Positions 12,228-14,313 of a stretch of 14,313 nucleotides of DNA are shown piece after piece. A model generated the notes under the pieces. The model had not been told where the DNA came from. It saw nothing but the letters and a program-made list of their open reading frames with translations, and did not search any database. The first letter of the stretch is position 1; every line of letters starts with the position of its first letter. The stretch covers positions 1-14,313 of the forward strand of contig QMRZ01000027.1 of assembly GCA_003649495.1 (NCBI GenBank). Reading direction: 5' to 3'. This stretch comes from Thermoprotei archaeon (GTDB lineage: Archaea > Thermoproteota > Thermoprotei > Thermofilales > Thermofilaceae). The position numbers were made by a program, and so were the translations under genes.

Positions 12228-13716
12228 TTATGGGGGCGCTAGGATGTTCGGGTACCTGGCGTACTCAAGCAGGTATTCCGGAAGGGCATTCTGAGACACG
12301 ATGTCCCTATACACGTAGGCACTGGGCCTCGGGCACCTCTCCTTAGTCTTGAGGTCTACGTATATCAGGCCGAACTTGGGCTTGAAGCCCGACGCCCACT
12401 CCAAGTTGTCTATCAGGCTCCAGTGTAGGTAGCCCCTTACATCAGCTCCATCCACCTTGATGGCCTTGAGTAGCTGGTGGAGGTGTGATACGATGTACCA
12501 GTGCCTCAGCCTGTCGGCGGCGTCGGCCACTCCATTCTCGGTCACCATCATGGGCCTCCCATAGCGCTTACACATGTTGATGGCGCTCCTCATGCCCTCG
12601 GGGTAGATCTCCCACCCGACCTCGGAGGTCGGCCTGTTGGCCAGCGACTTGGAGGAGGGCTTGCAGGCGAAGCCATAGCCGCTAACCACCTCGAAGCCCG
12701 GCGCGCGTTCCGATGCTCTCACCACTAACCTGCTGTAGTAGTTGACCCCTATCCAGTCAACCCTATCCCGCAGATCCTCCCGCCTCTCCTCTCCTATGCC
12801 GAGCACTGAGAGCCTGCCCTCGGTTATAGCCTTGAAGAACCAGTGAGTCATCACCTCGTTCGCCCTCTCAGCCGCCTCCCTATCATCGTCGCTCAGAGGC
12901 TCAGCTGGCGTGACCGCGTATATCACCCCGACTTGAGCTTCACGGCCCACAACCTCCTTTATCTGGTCATACGCCCTCGCGTGTGCCTGGACTATGTTAC
13001 GGGCCGCCCGGTATGAGAGCTTGTAGTCGTTCAGCCCCGGCGGGAAGTTGCCGCCAGTGTAGCCTATGGACCAGGTGACGTTAGGCTCGTTCATCGTGCT
13101 CCACATGTCGGCTAGGTCGCCGAACTTCCACGCCACGTAGGCAGCGAACTTCGCGAATTCTACGATAGCATCCTCGTCTAGCCAGCCTCTGGGGCCCTCC
13201 CTAGCGTTGGTATCCCTAACCCTTATCGGGTCGTGTAGCCAGATGGGCAGGGGCCAATGGTACAGATTTATGATCAGCTTCATGCCCCTGCACTTAATAT
13301 CCTCGAAGATCTCCCTGTACCGCTTAACCGCCTCCTGATTAGCCAGCTCGTCGAGCTGCCTTAGAGCCTCCTCAGTTACGTCCACCGCCTTAACGCCCTC
13401 CTCATCTCTATCCACGCTGACCTTGACGCTCTTGGTGCTCCTCGGGAATATCCTGCTCCACTCGGGGTTCATCCTCCAGGCGTTAAGCCCCAGCCACTGC
13501 GCCCAGCGGTGATCCACCCTGTACAGGTCCCAGTAGCCAGGCCCATCCTCAGGCACATCGCCGCTGACCACTCCCCCTCTCAACATTCCTCCTATCGTGG
13601 AGCCACACGTACCAGTCGCTGTTAGGGTCCACAGCCTCTCTGGAAGCCCCCATTTCGTACTGGAACGCGGCCATCGAGATGCCCCAGAGGAAGCCCTTGG
13701 GGAATTCGAGGCTCAT
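12228..13716 (-). pseudogene. lacS: LacS-type GH1 beta-glycosidase, split by a one-base frameshift
   Basis: Retaining beta-glycosidase (beta-galactosidase/glucosidase) closely resembling Sulfolobus LacS, an intracellular tetrameric enzyme. It starts at the ATG 13716 (SLEFPKGFLWGISMAAFQYEM follows), which lies 26 bp from a TATA box. The first frame runs DWYVWLHDRRNVERG and then goes out of frame to a stop at 13549. The rest of the protein continues in another frame from VVSGDVPEDGPGYW to the stop at 12228. Removing one base from a run of five G (plus-strand C 13573-13577) restores NVERGVVSGD and a 495-residue protein; Sulfolobus LacS has 489. Catalytic Glu210 (TMNEPN) and Glu393 (VTENG) in joined numbering are intact, and nothing else looks decayed. 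Options are a sequencing error, a recent mutation, transcript slippage or programmed +1 frameshifting. The long downstream frame alone is 12228-13586 and lacks the first strand of the barrel. Confidence 0.9.
13573..13577 (-). other. Frameshift site in lacS (run of five G on the coding strand)
   Basis: The coding strand reads GAG AGG GGG AGT, where the family needs GAG AGG GGA GTG. Five G instead of four accounts exactly for the shift. Homopolymer runs are the usual place both for sequencing error and for slippage. Confidence 0.85.
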
Positions 13717-13737
13717 CGACTTGAGGTTCCCAAGGTG

Positions 13738-13747
13738 CTTAATTATG
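13738..13747 (-). promoter_or_regulatory. TATA box for lacS
   Basis: The minus strand reads CATAATTAAG, centred 26 bp from the ATG at 13716, which supports that start and a leaderless message. A small inverted repeat GCCGA-CT-TCGGC (13753-13764) lies directly upstream of the box, where an activator or repressor could bind; this is only a possibility. Confidence 0.5.
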
Positions 13748-13845
13748 CGTTGCCGACTTCGGCCTATGATAGTAGCACAGTCTACGCACATGGCTTTAGA
13801 GTGATCACAAGATCCTTCGGCAGCAACGCCTCCGGTGAGAGTTCT

Positions 13846-14313
13846 CTATTCGAGCTTTACCTGCATTAGTGATTTCACAGCACCACATATCATCATCCCC
13901 AGCCCTGCTAAAGCTAAGACTTCTGTCGCCAGTAATCTGTCCCTCTCTAAGCCTTTGACCTTAACCATAACAGGCAGAGGACCGCTATTATTGATTCTTT
14001 CGACGTTAAGTAAGTAAATCCCCCTCGTCTTGATAACTACTCTGAGGCTTAACGGCATACGCCCCTTTAAGCTCTCCAAGATTTTACCGGTCTCATCCGT
14101 AAGAATCACCTGCGCCTTACCTTCCACTCGTTCTTCACCCAGTACACCCACCTGTATGACCACCTCTTCTGCTGGCGGTAGATATAGACAGTACGTTGTA
14201 TTAACGTAGGAGGGCCCGCTTGCACCGATCTCGCTCTCATAACTCGTGGTTAAAGCAGTTAATAGTAGGATAGCTGATGTAGCTAGGAGCACTATTCCAA
14301 TTCTTATTAAAGA
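13846..14313 (-). CDS. Membrane-anchored hypothetical protein, probably 5' truncated by window edge
   Basis: I do not recognise a family. The frame stays open to the window edge, and the residues before the first GTG (14292) extend the hydrophobic helix (IRIGIVLLATSAILLL), so the true start probably lies just outside. Visible features are an N-terminal membrane segment or signal anchor (up to about base 14235), then roughly 90 residues rich in beta-strand patterns, presumably outside the cell (YVNTTYCLYLPPAEEV, VILTDETGKILESL, TRGIYLLNVERINNSG), then a second hydrophobic helix (ATEVLALAGLGMMICGAV) and a short basic end. The ectodomain looks like a small beta-sandwich with N-glycosylation-type NTT and NNS sites. 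Codon use is more AT-rich than in neighbouring genes. The gene is followed by a 129-bp gap with the lacS promoter. Confidence 0.6.
   Translation of the reverse strand, partial: SLIRIGIVLLATSAILLLTALTTSYESEIGASGPSYVNTTYCLYLPPAEEVVIQVGVLGEERVEGKAQVILTDETGKILESLKGRMPLSLRVVIKTRGIYLLNVERINNSGPLPVMVKVKGLERDRLLATEVLALAGLGMMICGAVKSLMQVKLE

Noticed and set aside
11965..12294. Open frame of 109 codons on the plus strand across the largest gap
   Set aside because: It runs antisense into the 3' end of lacS, has no ribosome-binding site or promoter, and changes composition midway with the DNA; it looks like chance.
1..14313. CRISPR arrays, complete insertion sequences, replication origin, rRNA genes
   Set aside because: No regularly spaced repeats, terminal inverted repeats with a transposase, clustered origin boxes or rRNA sequence were seen.

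Overview
The window reads as a gene-dense piece of chromosome from a hyperthermophilic archaeon, most likely a crenarchaeote (Thermoproteota, Desulfurococcales/Acidilobales-like). The evidence is the gene set: a PP1-arch phosphatase, a LacS-type beta-glycosidase, an archaeal CMP kinase with a lysine-less P-loop, isopentenyl phosphate kinase, a type I polyprenyl synthase, an archaeal presenilin/SPP homologue and a stand-alone Lrp ligand-binding domain. It is supported by frequent GTG/TTG starts, GGTGATC Shine-Dalgarno sequences, and TATA boxes placed about 26 bp ahead of leaderless start codons. No species can be named from the sequence alone.

Layout. 1-2117 (+): the 3' end of pyrG (CTP synthase glutaminase domain), then cysS. 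2112-3089 (-): a ROK sugar kinase. 3228-3632 (+): a pyruvoyl S-adenosylmethionine decarboxylase. 3633-4205 (-): a CMP-kinase-like protein. 4277-4936 (+): a rhomboid protease. 4940-10423 (-): a long run of leftward genes that probably forms several units: GGPP/FPP synthase then isopentenyl phosphate kinase; YjbQ then a PfkB kinase; RidA, then a VTT/DedA membrane protein, a small Cys-rich protein and a PP1-arch phosphatase. 10424-10647: a 224-bp gap with a candidate C/D-box sRNA (-) and promoters facing both ways. 10648-11517 (+): a presenilin-like intramembrane aspartyl protease. 11638-11886 (-): a stand-alone Lrp/AsnC ligand-binding domain. 11887-12227: the largest gap, AT-rich beside lacS and possibly holding a decayed transposase tail. 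12228-13716 (-): a GH1 beta-glycosidase (lacS) split by a one-base frameshift. 13846-14313 (-): a membrane-anchored hypothetical protein running off the window.

How the genes fit together. GGPP synthase and isopentenyl phosphate kinase supply prenyl diphosphates for ether lipids through the archaeal alternative mevalonate route. pyrG and the CMP kinase belong to pyrimidine nucleotide supply. lacS and the ROK kinase could act in sequence, releasing and then phosphorylating hexoses, although they are not adjacent. Two unrelated intramembrane protease families (rhomboid and presenilin/SPP) occur about 6 kb apart. Most of the window is ordinary archaeal core genome. The less ordinary points are the frameshifted lacS, the candidate sRNA, the perfect inverted repeat in the speH promoter, the Cys-rich partner of the phosphatase operon, and three tail-to-tail gene pairs with essentially no spacer.
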